Origin: Gavia stellata
Taxonomy: Eukaryota > Chordata > Aves > Gaviiformes > Gaviidae
Direction: 5' to 3'
Assembly (NCBI RefSeq): GCF_030936135.1
Contig: NC_082613.1
Span: 7,750,001 to 7,814,000, forward strand
Length of the DNA stretch: 64,000 nt
The position numbers and the translations under genes are program-made. Every line of letters starts with the position of its first letter. The stretch's first letter is position 1. The notes beneath the pieces are model-generated. The model was not told the origin of the DNA. It saw only the letters and a program-made list of their open reading frames with translations, and did no database searches. Below are positions 35,901-50,900 of the stretch, piece after piece.

Positions 35901-38900
35901 TTAGACTAAGGGTAACTATGTTATTTTTTTCACCAACTCCCAGAAAAGAGGGAAATTGAAAGCTATGTTACTCAAGACATATGATGGGAATTTGGCTCTG
36001 TAAGATATCAGGCATTCGCTTTTCCTAAGAAAATTTAGTATTTCAAAGTTCACATCTAAGTGCCTTCTCTTGAAAGGACTGATAAAAAGTGCAGACTGAG
36101 GGAAACATTTGCAGTGAAGTGAAATATTGCTTTATCAGCTTTGTTAAATCTAGAAGCAGTGCTGCATCTTTGTGGAGGCTTCTGCACAACCTGCCTATTA
36201 AATACCTGTTTACATGCAGATGGAGAAAGACATTTCAGGGAGAGAAAGCGCAGTAGAGTTACAAGAGGAATGCAGGCTCCTAATTGTAAGGATTTTTTTT
36301 TTTGGATGCTTTTTTATAAATGATGTTTTCATCAATGATTTAAACATCTGGGGCTTCAGTGACATTAACTGCTGTCAGTGAGAGTTAAACTCTGCAGCCT
36401 CTGCTGGAAATGGAACAAAGCCATTCACACCAATTCGAAAGAACAGACAGGGTAGCTGTGTGAATTTTTTTAGGTGTGGTTAGCTAACCTGCAATAAAAG
36501 CCCTGTGGAGATTGCACCCCAAGGGAACTTTGTGGGTTCACAGACTAATTATGGGCTGTTGTCCTCCACCCCTCTCATGACCATGTATCCTGATCTTTCT
36601 CAACAGTGAGACTTTGATCCAGACAAAAACCTTTTTTGCAGGGTTGGTTTTAGTATGATCAGAGAGCTGCTCTGACTCACCTCTTGGCTACAAAATCGCT
36701 GGAGTCAACGATAGGAAAGTGCCATGAACATGTACCTGGGGGATGACACCAGGGAGCTGGAAAGGGCAAGACCACTCTTTCTGAGCTGCAGCATAGCTTT
36801 GTATTAGTCAAAGGAACCACGTAACTGTACTGGTAGCTGCACAGATAGACCTAAGGAGTGATTCTCAAGATCACTCTTAAGAGAAATACGGGTGCTGAAC
36901 CATTTAGTTTGAGATGCAAATCCTCAGGTTCTTAAATATTTAGGTGAAATTAAGGCATCTAAATCCAGGAGGATTTTTTTCCTAAATGCCAGTTTCACTT
37001 TGGAAATGCAAGAACCTCTCAGGAGCTTTCCTTCTGTTTTGAACAAATCAGAAAAGAAGAACGAATTGCAAATATGTCCTTGTTGCTGAACCGTGGCAAA
37101 ACAAATTTCCAGCAAAGGGGCACACTCAGAGGGAAGTCTGGCAACTAATGCATGGGAAGATGTGCTTGAGGACATTTTCCAGGAAGCAGGGTAGCTTCAA
37201 ATAGAGTTGATTCATAACTCTTACAAAGTTTTTCTTGCTCAAAGGCAGAATTGAAAGAGAAAATGGATGGGCTTATTGCTTGAGGAATCAAAGAGTTAGC
37301 TGTGAGACAACGGCATGCAGATATTTAGCATTCACTGCAGGGCGGGGGGGGGAGTTTTATTTATGCATCGATACAAATGAACAGAATAAATATGTAAAAA
37401 TACCATATTATAGTACCTACAGGTGGAGGTGTTCGGGGAGGGGTATGACTGGTGCCAAATATTTGATCTGTGCCTTGATCCAACAACAGGTGCCCTTAGA
37501 AAATCAGAGCACACATTTTTCTGCATATTCAATAGCCCCTCAGGAAGCCACTGTTTTCACTGTGCTTCACTGGAAAAGGCAACAGCTTTTTGAGGACATG
37601 AAGAGTATCGTGCTATATATAGAAGTCAGTGGGATCCAGGGAAAAACAATAGTAGGAGCAACTGGCAGTTCTGGGGAAAATCAGAGCTCCTGGGCAAATA
37701 AACAAAGGTGTGAATTCTGCGTAATGGAAATAACATGCTCATAAGGGAAGTTAAAGCAGAGGGTGTTCAGACAGATCACACAGCAATCACTAACATGCCT
37801 GCCTCAACAGACAGAGATCAGGTACAAGAATGATGGAGATTATGAAAGGAAATGGATATTGTGTTTGGCTGCCTGAGCCGGCAGCCTGAGCGCTTGTGGT
37901 GGGGCACAGCCGGCGAGTGGGGCAGCCTCAGCCGGGCTCCGCGCTCCCGCGGCTCCCCATCGCCCAGCAGTGGCTCGGCCGGGGGCAGGATGCCCCGGGA
38001 AGGGACACGGGTGCAGGACCTGCACAGTACAAACACGCAGGGACAGTTAAACTGCCGAGAAACGTGCTTGTACCGTCATAACGAAATGCACTATTCAAAG
38101 CATGAACATCTGCTGTCTTCCCTAACGGTCTCACGGGATGCTCAACAAAGTGGCCATGCAGCCCTGTGAAGCCACATGCCTAACGCTGGCCACGGTCACA
38201 CTCCTTCACTTGTTATTATTGTTTCTGGAGGGATGTTGTACTTCTGTGTGATGTGTGTTGAAGCTGACAGCTCCTTGTCTTTACACCTTGCATAGGGCTG
38301 GTGCCTTTTGTTGCAGCTGAAGGAGAACGGGAACGAGGTTTGCTACCTTGAAATTTAAAATTCTTTTGTGTTTGGAAATCTGAATGAAATTAAATGAAAT
38401 GAAAATGAAGATTTTTTTAGCAAAATCAAGTTTGGGAGAGAGAAAATACATCGGGGCAATGCAAATATTATGGGAAAGAATCTTTTAGAAAACTTGGAAT
38501 TGTTTTTAAGAAATAGCAGGGCTGTTACAAAAAATTATGCCAGGACAAAGATTTTTTTTTCAGTCAAGCTCCTAACTGGTAGGTTTCAACATTATTATGT
38601 CAACAACTCTTCATTTTCATTTTGAGAAGGCATTTGAAGAAAACTGCCTTAATCTTATGGCATGTTTTGATTTTAGGAAAGTAGCTCCATCCAAACATCT
38701 CCAGGCACAGCATCATCAGGCACAGCTCAGCAACATTAAATTGTGTAAAAACCTTGGACAAAGTCGCTCTGAGCAGAAAGTGTCCAAGAAACTCTTGAGC
38801 CTGCTTTTAAAACACACCCTTTCCCCCAAAGACTTTTAAATCTCTGCGAGCTTTATGGTAAACACTCCTTTACTCCTTGATTAATGATTGCAGCATGAAT

Positions 38901-41900
38901 GATAGCCATCTGAAATTTTGCAGATACTGATTAAACTATTGATATTTTGCATGTGAAAAGACCAGGTACATTATACATCTCCACAGACATGTTCTTGGTA
39001 TACTTAGGTCCTTCTGCACCAAATTTCTGATTGACGGGATAGGCGACCTGCCCCGTGAAACCTTTCTCTGTTCATACGTTGAGAAGACCCCAGTGAAACA
39101 TAGTCTGATCAGATGCAGAACAGTTTATTAACCAATGTTGTCAGACATATGGAAGGCTTCGCACAAACACTGTTTTGAGTTAGCAGGAAAAAATCATTCA
39201 TTGACCTGAGTAAGGGTATTCATCAGAAAAATTTACACTGGATTTCTGTCAAAGGTTGCACCTTTTTTTGGTGTGTGGATAACAATTAAGTCTTCAGAAA
39301 TATGCTCCCTTTCCTACGTGCTCTTGTCTTAGCATGTGCACATAGAAACAACTGGATTATTTTCAGTTGCTAATCCAGAGCTAAATACCTGGCATGGAAG
39401 ACCATACTTTAATTATGCAGTGTCATTCGTGGGGGAAACCTGTCCTCTGAGCCATTTCCAACAGTCTGTGCACAACTTTAGAATATTCTTAGCTTGCATA
39501 GAAATCATAAATATTATATTATTACTGACTTAAAGCAGGTAGATATTTTAAAAGCCCAGGTAACAGCGTTTGACTCAAAGTTAATTCTGTATTCGCTCAA
39601 AAGCAGCAGACTCTATCTCCTTTGCTTCCCCTCAGAGTACTGTCCTCTTATTTCGTGCTGCACGTCTCCAGATTTATCTCGTGCCATTGGATAGAAATGG
39701 AGGATCCATCACTTCTCACCTTCAGTGCTTATCTCAGCCTGGCAGATGCCTTTCTCCTTCGCTCCTGGGTAATCCCCACATACACGTTTCACCTAACTAC
39801 CCACTTTCTAACATTCCCTGGGCTGTTTTCTCAGTCTGCACCATATCTTCCTTGAGACAAGATGAGCAAAACCAGACAGGGCATTGAAGATAACACATTC
39901 TGCCCATGTCCATGACTGGACTGTCAAATTATGGCCAGAAGTCTTGTTTTAGCCCAGTTATTGGCCCAGCAAGCCTGTGTGGAGAGTGACTGCAAAAGAA
40001 TATGAACCTGTTGCCATTGATGAATGACATCCAGTAGCTGAGATGCAAAAAAAAAAAAAAAAAAGGGAGTGTGCCACACAACATCTCTTTTGATCTTCTT
40101 CAAGGAGAGGAAAAATTTACAGAATGTGTCTAGACAAAGTGATGATTCATAAACTCTGCAATGTCTTACAACTGCTGGGGGGAGACAGGGTATAGCCAGT
40201 ATGACTCCTTTCTTCTAGGCCCTTTCTGCTTTTTGGTTTTGTCACTGATTCTTCCTGTGGAAGGGCATGGAGAAAAATTAGTCAGGATTGTGTTTGGAGG
40301 GATCTGGAGCAGCTCTTATGCCAAATATTTGTGCTAGTCAGCAAATCCCAGAATGAGGACATTTAACTACTTAACTGTTAATCCCTGGAAGTTCAGATAA
40401 TAATGAATCAGTTGTATGAGAACTATTGCTAACGCAGCCTGTTTCTCATTAGATTTGCGTCCCATGGTCAACTGAATTTTAAGAGAACTGGGGCATAACT
40501 CCACGTGTATGTATTGCCATCGAGATGAAATACCTTTGGATGGCCTATGACTAAATAAACACGGAAGGTGCTGTAGTGGCATTAATTATTGGGTGAAAGT
40601 CTAACTATCACAGATTCTTATTTACAGGAGATAAGGGCTGCCGACTGGAAAGCCAGACAATGACCTGTGCATCTCAGATGCGTGGAGAAGTCATGAGACT
40701 TTATACTGTATTTTCATTGTATTTTTAATTTTGAGCTTATTGTGACGTTGCTAGTGATAGCAGGTGGTAGCTCCTTTGTAGTTCCCATGTGATAAGGCTA
40801 TGTTGAATGAGCTGGGATGGTGTACATTTCCTCTCCAGCAAAAAGCCTCACATCTGTTGGGTCTTCTTCACTAAACTGGTTTGACTTGTGCTAAATGTTT
40901 TCCTAAAATAACCTATGACACTACTTAGTGTCACCTGCTGAATTCTTTTGTCCTAAGAAGCTTATTTCAAAACTCTCCTACTGAGTGAGTCAACCTCAGA
41001 GCCAACTGTGAAGGAAGACCTGAAGGAAGATATGTCTGGCAATGTCATCCCTAAAACATTCTCTGCAACTGCTTTGAGCTCCAGCTGGAGGAAGAATTTC
41101 CCTCATGTCAACAATTTGCTACTTAGTTGTGCTTTGCTAATTGACTTGAGAGTTTTATGGCAATTTCTCTTTCTTTTATCTGATGTTGTTTCCCCTGTGC
41201 TGATGGTGAACAGTTTTTCAGACATGGAGAACAAATTTTTGGTTAGTCTTTGTATACTGCAGTCTTAAATCCTGTCTTTCTTGAATGCTGAAAATATTTG
41301 TCAACTTTCTTCTAAGTTGGGAAGTGTCCAAGAAATGTAGCTTTGAGTCCTAAGAGGAATATCTTCTGGAACGGGTAGGTTCTCAGATACTTCAGCACAT
41401 GCCCGACTAGGGATTACTGCAGTCACAGGATTAATAATGGCAGCTTCATAACATTGAAACTGAAATGTAATACTTTTTTTTTGGTTTAGAATTGACTTAA
41501 CAGTTGCTTTGTATTCATTTTGACTATAGTTAATAAAATACATTAAAACACCCTTGAACTTCATTTCAATTTATAAGCTGAAAAGTAGAAAAAACCTTTG
41601 CTATGTATTAATTTGGAAATACTACAAAGGAGGAGAGATTACAAATAAAGTAGATGGTGCTCACCTACTTTTTTTAACACAATACTTATTCTATAGCTTC
41701 AGAGGAACTAGCAAGTGAATATCAGGGATCAGTGCTTCCAGGGCTCACAGAGTTAGTATAGTATGTGTTTTTTACTTAAAAATTAAAGTTTTATCAGGAT
41801 TGGACTTTTGTGTGTCTATTTTTGGTATCCTTCAGTTCAAAAATGCACTGGCTGAACTTGCACTCCTAACCTTTTGATAGTGTTTTGCTATTAATAGAAA

Positions 41901-44900
41901 AAGGGTTTAATAAGTAACCAGTCTCACAGTGCGTGATAATGCATTCCCACTTCTTTGCAATCTGCTTCTGTGAACTTTATGACTTGGTACCCACTTAAAA
42001 AACAATAGAGGGCTCTGCCAGGATGCCTGAGCAAGAAGGAGCAGGTGCCTGCAGTGCTGCCGGCGGCACCGCCGTGACTCAGCCCCGCGCCGCGTGCGGG
42101 AGCACAGCCCGGGCTGGCTGGTCCCGGGGTGGCAAACTTCCCCCTGGCTGGTGACCGAGCAGCCGCAGCCTGAATATATAACTGTGGCCAAATTGCCACA
42201 AGCTGCCTGCCTCAACCCGTCTGTTGATGTAGGAGAGGAGTGGCACCGGGCTGTCGGGAGGATGTCTCCCAGGGAGGAGGGATGCAGGGACAAGTGGCAG
42301 ATTCAGGCTCACAAGTCTCAGATGCACATTTCTCCCAGACTGCCTAATATTAGCGTATTAGGAGCTGGCTTGAGTCTGAAAAGCAGGGAAGTGTCATGAT
42401 TTAAGGGGAAATAAAAGATCCAGATAATTTTAAGATGCCTTGTTGCACAAAGTTAATGAGGGTCATGTGCGTAAACCAAAAATGCCACCATGGGTTATGG
42501 TGCAGCAAGTGGGAGTGAGAGTCAGCGTGTGGGTAACCGGCTGACCTCGGAAGAAAGGAGGAAAAACAGTAGGAAAACCAGGCCAGGAGAGCTGCATTTA
42601 TTTCAGAGCAATATAGGACATTCTCATGTCTAATGGTATTTTTACTTGAAAGGTTAAGTGAGAAACAGAAACGGAGTGTTTGCTGCTCTGTTCCAAGAAT
42701 AATATTTGAACTAATCCAGCAACTTTGATCATCCGACTACACATTATGTTTATTTGTAAAAAATGTTAACATTTTTCTAGGCCCATGCGGATTTCCCCTC
42801 CTTTTGATCTCTCTACACCCCCAGTTTTCCTGTAAGGTTAAAGGGATTAATCCATATTTATGTTCACATAAGAAGTAAAGTATCATTTGTTTGTAAATTT
42901 TCCAAACTGGACAGGATTAAGACACAATAACAAAAACATACAGAATAACTGGTTGCTCTTCCCTGTTCTTACAACTTAAACATTCCTTCTCACGGGCACT
43001 CTCAGAGCAAGATTTCCTCCAGCTCTTATCAGTTCAGAGCACACAGATACCATTCCTTGGGTAAAGGTGAACAGGCTCTTACAGCCAGAATAGTGGGAGC
43101 ACAAGGTTTGGGGTGGCTGTGTCTTGGGGCTAGGCTGGAGCCAGAATGAGTTGGCTGACAGTATATTAAATACATGTAGCTAGTTTGAACTCCTCCAGCT
43201 CCGTTCAATTAAGCAGGAGTCGATGTAGCCCTCACCCAGAGGACTGACAGACAGCCCCTGCCTGTTCTGAGCCAGCCCAGAGGACCCCGACTCTCAGTGG
43301 GAAAGTCAGTGCAAGTTATTTATTAGTGGTGTGTGAAAAAAGGAATGTAGCTACGTGCTGTTCTTTGAAAAGTGTTTTTTAGCCATTTTCTCTGTTTTCC
43401 ACTTATGGTTTAGTTGATGGTTTATTATTAAAGAAAATGGATCAAGTATAAGGAAATGCGTGTGGTCATTGTCACTAGCCCCAGCAGGAGGAGGTTCAAG
43501 TTACTATATTTGCTCCACAAGATTCTTTACATTTACTTTGATTTAAAGTTTATGTCTCCATTAATTGTCTCCATCTTATGACAACATACAATATCCCAGA
43601 TGCACAACATTACTTTCCTGTTTTTGATGCTAAAAGGGATATGGCTGGCTGTGCTGGAAATAACCATTTCCGTTTTCTAGATAGGTATCATTAAAGCTCC
43701 ATTAGCCTTTACCTGAATGGCCTTACTCTAGTAGAGAGACTATCATTAATTTTGCATTTTAATTGTTTGTTTTTTCAGCTAGAACTGCCAATAAGGACTT
43801 TTGTGGACATTTTGTCCAGTGAGGCTTGAGTCAAGACCACTTTCTTATTGCATAGAGGATACTGAAAATACTCAGAGTCTAACTGGCAACAAAGACATGA
43901 AAGTCTTTATAGCCATTGTTTTTCTTTTGCCATTCCAATGTTTTGAGAATTGTTATAAAAATTATCTCCCACAACCATTTCTTCCTGAATTCCCTACAAT
44001 TTTACTGAGAATTTTCTGCTAGAACAGGTTCTGTGTCAAACTTCTTTCTCTTTCTCTCTCTCTCTCACCTAAGGCAGAAGCATCCTAAATCCCACATCGT
44101 AAACCCTGAGTTTGGTTTCACATTTTCAGTTATTCTCCCCACCGTCCATTCTATCTACATGTTGCACAAAGTCTTCCAAGTCCAGGTTTGTTGCAGACAA
44201 CAAAAGCATTGCGTAGTCAGTGGTGTGGAAAAGTCTAGTTGGGGTTTTCTTTAATTTTCTTGGACAACCTGTTAGAAAAAAAGCTAGTAGAAAATTATGA
44301 TCAGCTCATAGGAACTTATTGCAAAAGTTCGTTCCTCCTTCTTACCAGCAATGAACTGCATGATCTGAAGTGGAATATATTCATTTCAAAGAATGGATGA
44401 GTGAGTTTGCTGGGATTATCAAGCTTGCTTATGAGTAAGAGCACTGCCCTTCCTTTCAGCAATTGTTGATCTAAAGGAAAACAGTTTGCTTCTCATCCTT
44501 TATCTTTTATTAGACACTATTAAGGGTGGAAAAAGCCATTGGAATTTGAGGGCTCAGAAACCCCCTGCTAGTTCCTTGGTAGTGTTACAACCCATTTTAC
44601 CAGCTGGGCAGCCCATAAGAGCTGTAAAATTAACAAGCTGCTGCAGAAAGTACACAAAGAATTACTTTTTTTTTTTTTTTATCAAGATGTGGCTTTTCTA
44701 AACAAAACCATGTTTTCAGCAGAATTCTCTTTTATAACCAGTCTCAATCTTTAGATATGCAACTCAGCCTACAACTTGCAGGCAGTATCTAGACCATCAA
44801 GACAATTAAAAGAGTACTCAGCCCAGTCTTGGAAACGCCTTTTCTTGGAGGCAATTTGGGAATGCACAGGGAGCAAGGTTGCTGGCAGGCTCGATCATAT

Positions 44901-47900
44901 GGGTAGCAGCAACAGCCCAGTCCTGGCTGCTGCCTCCTCAAGCCTTTTCCCAGCATGTCCATAAGAATTTGCTGAGTGAATTAACTTCACATACATGGTG
45001 AATCCAGTGCTTCCAGGAAAGCATCAAGTTTGGGGAAAACACGAAATATAGTCATGTTATGTATGCACAGCAAATCTAGCTCACACTGGGTCTACTGTGT
45101 GGGCGCAGAACAAATATACAGCGCGAATCCCTTACGCGATAAGGGAAAGGCCAAAGAGTGCAGCCCATCCCAACACTGGCATGAGTACGTGACCCACTCT
45201 GCCCTGACAGAAAATATGGGCACTACTGCTTGAGGTAGAAAACAGCCCTGTATTTTTCCTGTGAGCTTTAACACCGGCCATCAGCTAAATGAAAACTCTT
45301 ACATTTTTCAATTTTTTTCCTTTTATTTGGAAATTTGGAGAAGAATATATATAATAGAAGTTTTTTTCCCTGAAAGTGGCCCCAAACTGTGTAAACTTTC
45401 AGGTTAAGTGCTCAATTAAAAGGTCAAATTATCCAAACAGAAAACCGAAGTGTCAGGCAATCATTGCCTACTGGACTCCGTTACCTGAAGAGTTCATTGC
45501 ACGCTGACCTCGTTTAAATATTATACAAACTGGTGGTACGTGTGGTACTTCCTACCAGTTATGTATAACTCTTAAAAATCCGGAGTTAGGTAAATATCAA
45601 GATCACTCTTCCAAAGTGTTTTAATATGAAACTGCAGGATCCAAAAATACAATAAAGATGCTCTTAGAATTCCCAACCAAAATGTTCCTAGAAAATAAAG
45701 TAGTCCCCATCTCTAACTAGCATAACAAAGATTTACATTTATATAACACGATATTTAAGCTATTACTAATAACATGCTAAAAAGTCCTGTTTTATGAACC
45801 ACCCCCAGGTCTCAGCTCTGTGCTCATACTTTTCCTATGTGGCATCTATTATGACTCAACATTTCAAGCTCATTCTTTACTTTTGACCAAAAACTTAGCT
45901 TCTATTTATACTATCTCTGCCTCTGGCAAATCAACAGGGACAGTGACATATGGTAATCACATCTACTGTAATCCCTGCCCAGTGCCATTTCAAAAATTAA
46001 TTCAATTCTATGCTTCATAACCAAGTTCTTATTTTGTAGCAGTTGTTAAAAACCAAAAAGTGCTAAGAAAGCTTTCAGTGTCTAGTGGCAGCATTCAATA
46101 GCCTTTTGCTTATGTCCAGAAAAAGCTGTTGTAGCTCATTTTCAGAAATGAAGAAGGAAATAAACTTGAAGGTATTCTACTGAATACATGTTTCTCCAGC
46201 AGAACTAGGAATTCCTGTTGGCTTCATCTGAACTGCAGGGCAGGTGGAGACTGCATTTACCTGGAACATCCTATGGCTCCTTTTTGTACCATACCCCAGG
46301 GAAATCAGGAGGAGGGTGAAAAGAGTTGTGCAAAGGTCTCATGCTGGCACGGACCCGGGATGCACTCGTACATCTAAGCTTGGGGCCGTTTTTCTCTTGG
46401 AGCACAAATTTGAGTGCCAAGGTTGTGCACACCATCACCTGCAAAGCACAACAGTATTTCTATAATGTTCTTGTTATTAACCTTCATGCACATCAAAGGT
46501 GGTTTCCAAAGCTTACTAAAATCGGCGGGTTCCTTTCTATTGGGTTTGAACACGCTCAGATGAGGCCTGAAATGAATCTGTCTTTTGCACTCGGCAACCC
46601 TGACGGTGCCACATGATACGCAGATCCCCTTTTTCTTCTTCCTTGTGTGTCCCCTCCGGCTGAAGTCACATGCTAACTGCAAAAACATTAACCACTATGT
46701 CCTCTTTAAACCCAACCCACTATCAGTAGCAGGGAGCCCATAACCTGGTGTTTTCTGGGAGATGTGGTCTACTTCTGATAAGGGCTATCTAATCACTTCA
46801 CAAAGTTGAAAAGAGATAGTAGGGACAAAAAACCTGCCAAATATACATTACTTCTCTTTCTTTTAGAAATCGTGGGCACTGTAAGCACACAGCATCTAAA
46901 TACAATGATAAAAAGGCTTCCTGAGTCATAAGTTGGATTTGTTGTGAGACCTGAGTGAGTTAGCACTGACATATGAGTCACATTAAATCATTAACCCCCA
47001 CCTGAAAATGTCAGTATGCACTCTATGACCCCAGGGAACAAATTTAACAACACAAAAACTTGATCTGAAAAAACTAACTTTAGAATGAGACTAGTTCAGA
47101 CCAAACACAGCCAGTCCTGTGGCATGAGAGACAGCCTGAGTCATGTCATGGCTTACACGCAGTGGGGCTGTGGCTGAACAAGATGGGGATGTAGATGCAT
47201 CTTCAAAAAAGTTTCTCGGGCCTAAAATGGACTTTTTGTTCAAAATGAGAACAGAAGAGTAAAGCTAGAATAGGAAATAATTTGTCTGCCCAAGGAGCTG
47301 ATCATAACAGCTGGCGCATTCCTGCCCTGTCCAGTCTATGCTAAAGAGAGAAATTTGATAGTCATTTAAAGAAATGTTAAAGTTACTCTTAATTACCCAA
47401 GTGTCAAAGAAAAATCTTAGCTTCTCCTGGGTTTTGGTTGTATTTCTTTATTTAAAAGGCAATTAAAATTATAACATGTTGTGGGGAGTACCTAACTTTT
47501 TTTAAGTATGTATGTGTATGTCCTTGACCTAATGATACCTACGTATTATTTTCGCAGCTGTGACTTATGGTTTTACTACAGATGCTAAAAACAGACCTGG
47601 CCGTGATCATGTCATGACACAAACAGCTCTTCTGCAGCCAAACTCTCCATTCAGTCACCACAGTCACCACAGTTTGCCTATTTTAATAACACAAGGGAAA
47701 CAGTGTGCATTGCAGCAGCATGAAGAAAAGTCAGTGTCCTTAAAAAGATGAGTCTTTTTCAGGGGTTGGCTATTAAATAGTAGAAATGTCACTTCCAGTT
47801 TGAGTTGTACAAACATGCATATACATGTGCAATTAATCAGACAAGTTTGTCCTTGGTTGAAGGCAAAAGAGAACAGATAGAAAATTCCCTTACAAGAGGG

Positions 47901-50900
47901 AGGAAGTTGCTGGAAGTACCCGTGAAGGGTTATAAGGCTCAAGACTGCATGAGAGTACGCCATTTCGAGTCACAGAAATGTTCAGAAACTTAAAAATGAG
48001 GTTGATTACCTTGTGACACCTGCTATCAGTGAGGAACAGGCAAGGCAGGGGATGGCTTGTTTTCTAGCAATGGAAGTTGCAGGACACAGATGTCAGAAAT
48101 AGTTGTGTAAACTATGTCCTGGACCTCAGCCCCTTGCTGACACTCAGGTTTGAGGACAGATTAGGCAAACTCAGTTTCAGACTACCCTATATCAGTTGCC
48201 AAATGAGTCGAGATCCCATGGCAAGGTGACATCTGCCAAAGTCCCACACAGTCCAAATCTGTGTTTCCAATAATCCTAGGTCTGACATTTCAGAGGGCCT
48301 TTAGCTGGGTGTCAAGGACAGCATGTGGCTGAAAGGTGGTTTCTGTTGGGGAAATTATGCAAATCATACTGGCTTGGAAAAAATTTGGTGGTTTTAACAG
48401 GACTTCACTTGAGGCATTGAGTTCTTTCTAATCCAGAATTCATAAACTGACTGCAAAACAATTACACAAAGATAAACACAGTGGACAGCTATAAAGCAGA
48501 CCAAACAGGTTTGGAAAGGCAAACTTCCAACTCATTCCTGCCAGGATGAGTTGAGAAGGCCAGAAGTCCACATGCTCAGATTGTAATCACTGTAATGTCC
48601 TCCGGGAACTTGAACCTTGATTGGAAGAAAATGCCGAATAATGAACAAAATTGAAACTTGCTGGAACAATGGAACTTTTTGGTGCATACAATACTCTCAT
48701 CTGGTGAAAATAATATGAAAGAAAATGGCTTATTGCTAGGAATGTTCTTCTTTATTATAGTTACCTAGATGCCATCTAAATTATTGAACAATCAGACCAT
48801 GCAACCATTGGAATCACTATTCCAGGTAAGACTTTTCGTCAGTCTATGATGCCACTGTCTCCAGGAGTGATCCAAGACCTTCAAAGCAAGGCAGGAGAAA
48901 GGTGGTTTTAGCTAGGTACCAAACACACTGTTCCTTATTAGGGGTCTCTTAATCTCTAGTAAGAGATTGTCTTAAATCCTAAAATGTTTTATTTATCACT
49001 ATTTCAAAAGCACATCAGCAGTAACCATTGTTATCCTGGATTATTTTTTTTCCATGTGGCAGCCAATCTGCTTTGAAGGTGTCTGAAATCTAAGCTTCAT
49101 GTGTGCTGTGACTCAACCTTTGCCATTTGTAATGGTCAGTGTGTTCACCAACACACCAGCATTCGAAAAAAGGAGATGCCAAGCCTAACAGTGCGAGGTG
49201 CAAAGACATGAAGGAGGCAGGCGTGGCAGGAGGAACAGCGTTTACCGAACTGATAAACTCTACAGCTTATCGAGATATAAAGGAGCCAGGTGATGACACA
49301 GCTATGCATATCTGAAGTATCGCACTAATGATTAAATCCAAAAAACCCCAAGTCCATAAGAAATGCTAGTTGTGACGGCTCACCCCATGACATGTGTAGC
49401 TGACCTTACTAATCAGATTGATGGGGAAAGTGAAATGCAAAGCAGACACAGCATTCCAGGCACTCCCCAGTGAGTCACCGTTGCAGCAGACAACATCAAT
49501 GAGAAATGCTGATTGCCAATTTTCCATTCTTTCCCCAGATATTGCTTCCTTAACATCGCCCTTCACAAATCTCTTTCTTACGCTGTTGAACATACTCTGA
49601 ACAGCTCCTTCCTGCCAATCACCTGCCTGCAGCTCTCACCAGCTTCCAGAGTAACCCGAGAAATGCCACCACGAGACTCAAGTGAGAGTTTGGCCTCTGA
49701 GAATCCTCACTTGTAATTCAGAGAGACTGCGCTCCCTCCAGCTGCCTGCATCGTTCACTTGTAACTAGCGAGGCACATATTTTCCCAAATCCATTTGCAG
49801 AATTTGCGGTAGCGGCACTTAGTAACGGCATTGCCAGACAACAGGGTTCCATTGATTTAGGGCATTCTTTCTGTAAGTACGAACAAATGCAGGAGTTACG
49901 TATTTGTCATCACAGCAGCGGTAATAGAGAATGTCCTTTTGTCTGGCTCTTCCTCCTCAAATCTTTATGTGCTGCAACATGTGGGCTCAGCCAATTTGTA
50001 AATAGATGAATACAAAGTGATTCAGGTAAGGTTACACAGGCAAAAGTGTATTGAGTGTGAGCGTCTAGCCAAAATCATCTTATGTTTAATAAGGATTAAG
50101 GCAAATTATTTTCAACAGGTAATTCTTATATTGGCAAATAAAGTGAAATTTTTCTTAGATGTGGATGAAACTACTTAAATCCTGTGAACTATTTTGGCAA
50201 GAAAAAAAAAGTAGGGAAAAGTATTCCAATAAATTCAGAAGTTTTGTTTTAATTTTGTAAATTCTTGACATCTGTTTTTTTAAAATTAATTACAGTGGGT
50301 TACGTACTGCATAGCTTCTGACAAAATAAAATTTTTCAGATGACCTAGCTCATTTGAGGATCTTTTTCACTTTTTTGAAAACTATTTTCATTTTGAATAA
50401 TCTCTGAGTAATTTTTTCATTCATTGAACTGCAATGCTCATTGTTAAGAGTTACGAGACGTTTCCCAGATCAGCTGGTGAATGCCTGACAGAACTACGCA
50501 GAAAAAGGAAAAGGGGTTCCCATCTTTTGGTCTAACACCCCAAATGGAACACTTTGCTATCTGAAGGCATTTTGTCTTACTGGGAATATCTCTGACCATT
50601 CCCAATAATGCTGAGCAGGTTGAACTACTCAGACGCAGAAATGAGCATCTGCGACCCAAAGCATCAGCCCCCAGGTGTGGTCTGACCTGTTTAGGAAGGT
50701 CGGGGCGGTTACGCAGCAGTGAGGTTCAGCTCCAAGGCAGATGTCAGACCCTAAAACCTCTCAAGTGGATGGGATGTCACCTTTCAAATCCCGAGGACTG
50801 TTTCATTGCTGCCTCTTTTGGTCTAAAAAAGTGCAGAGAGTGCGAGACGCCTCGTTCAGTGCGATTTAAGGGTGCCATCTGCCGTCAGGCTGCCGGGGCC

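Noticed and set aside
37235-37744. 169-codon open frame on the plus strand downstream of CYP24A1
   Set aside because: About 0.5 frames of this length are expected by chance in a window of this size and composition. It has no recognisable domain, promoter or splice context.
40047-40064. 18-nt A run as a possible SINE or retropseudogene tail
   Set aside because: Upstream sequence shows no RNA polymerase III boxes or gene similarity.
42533-42547. DR3-like AGGTCA-GCC-GGTTAC on the minus strand
   Set aside because: Only 10 of 12 positions fit; matches this weak are expected many times in the window.
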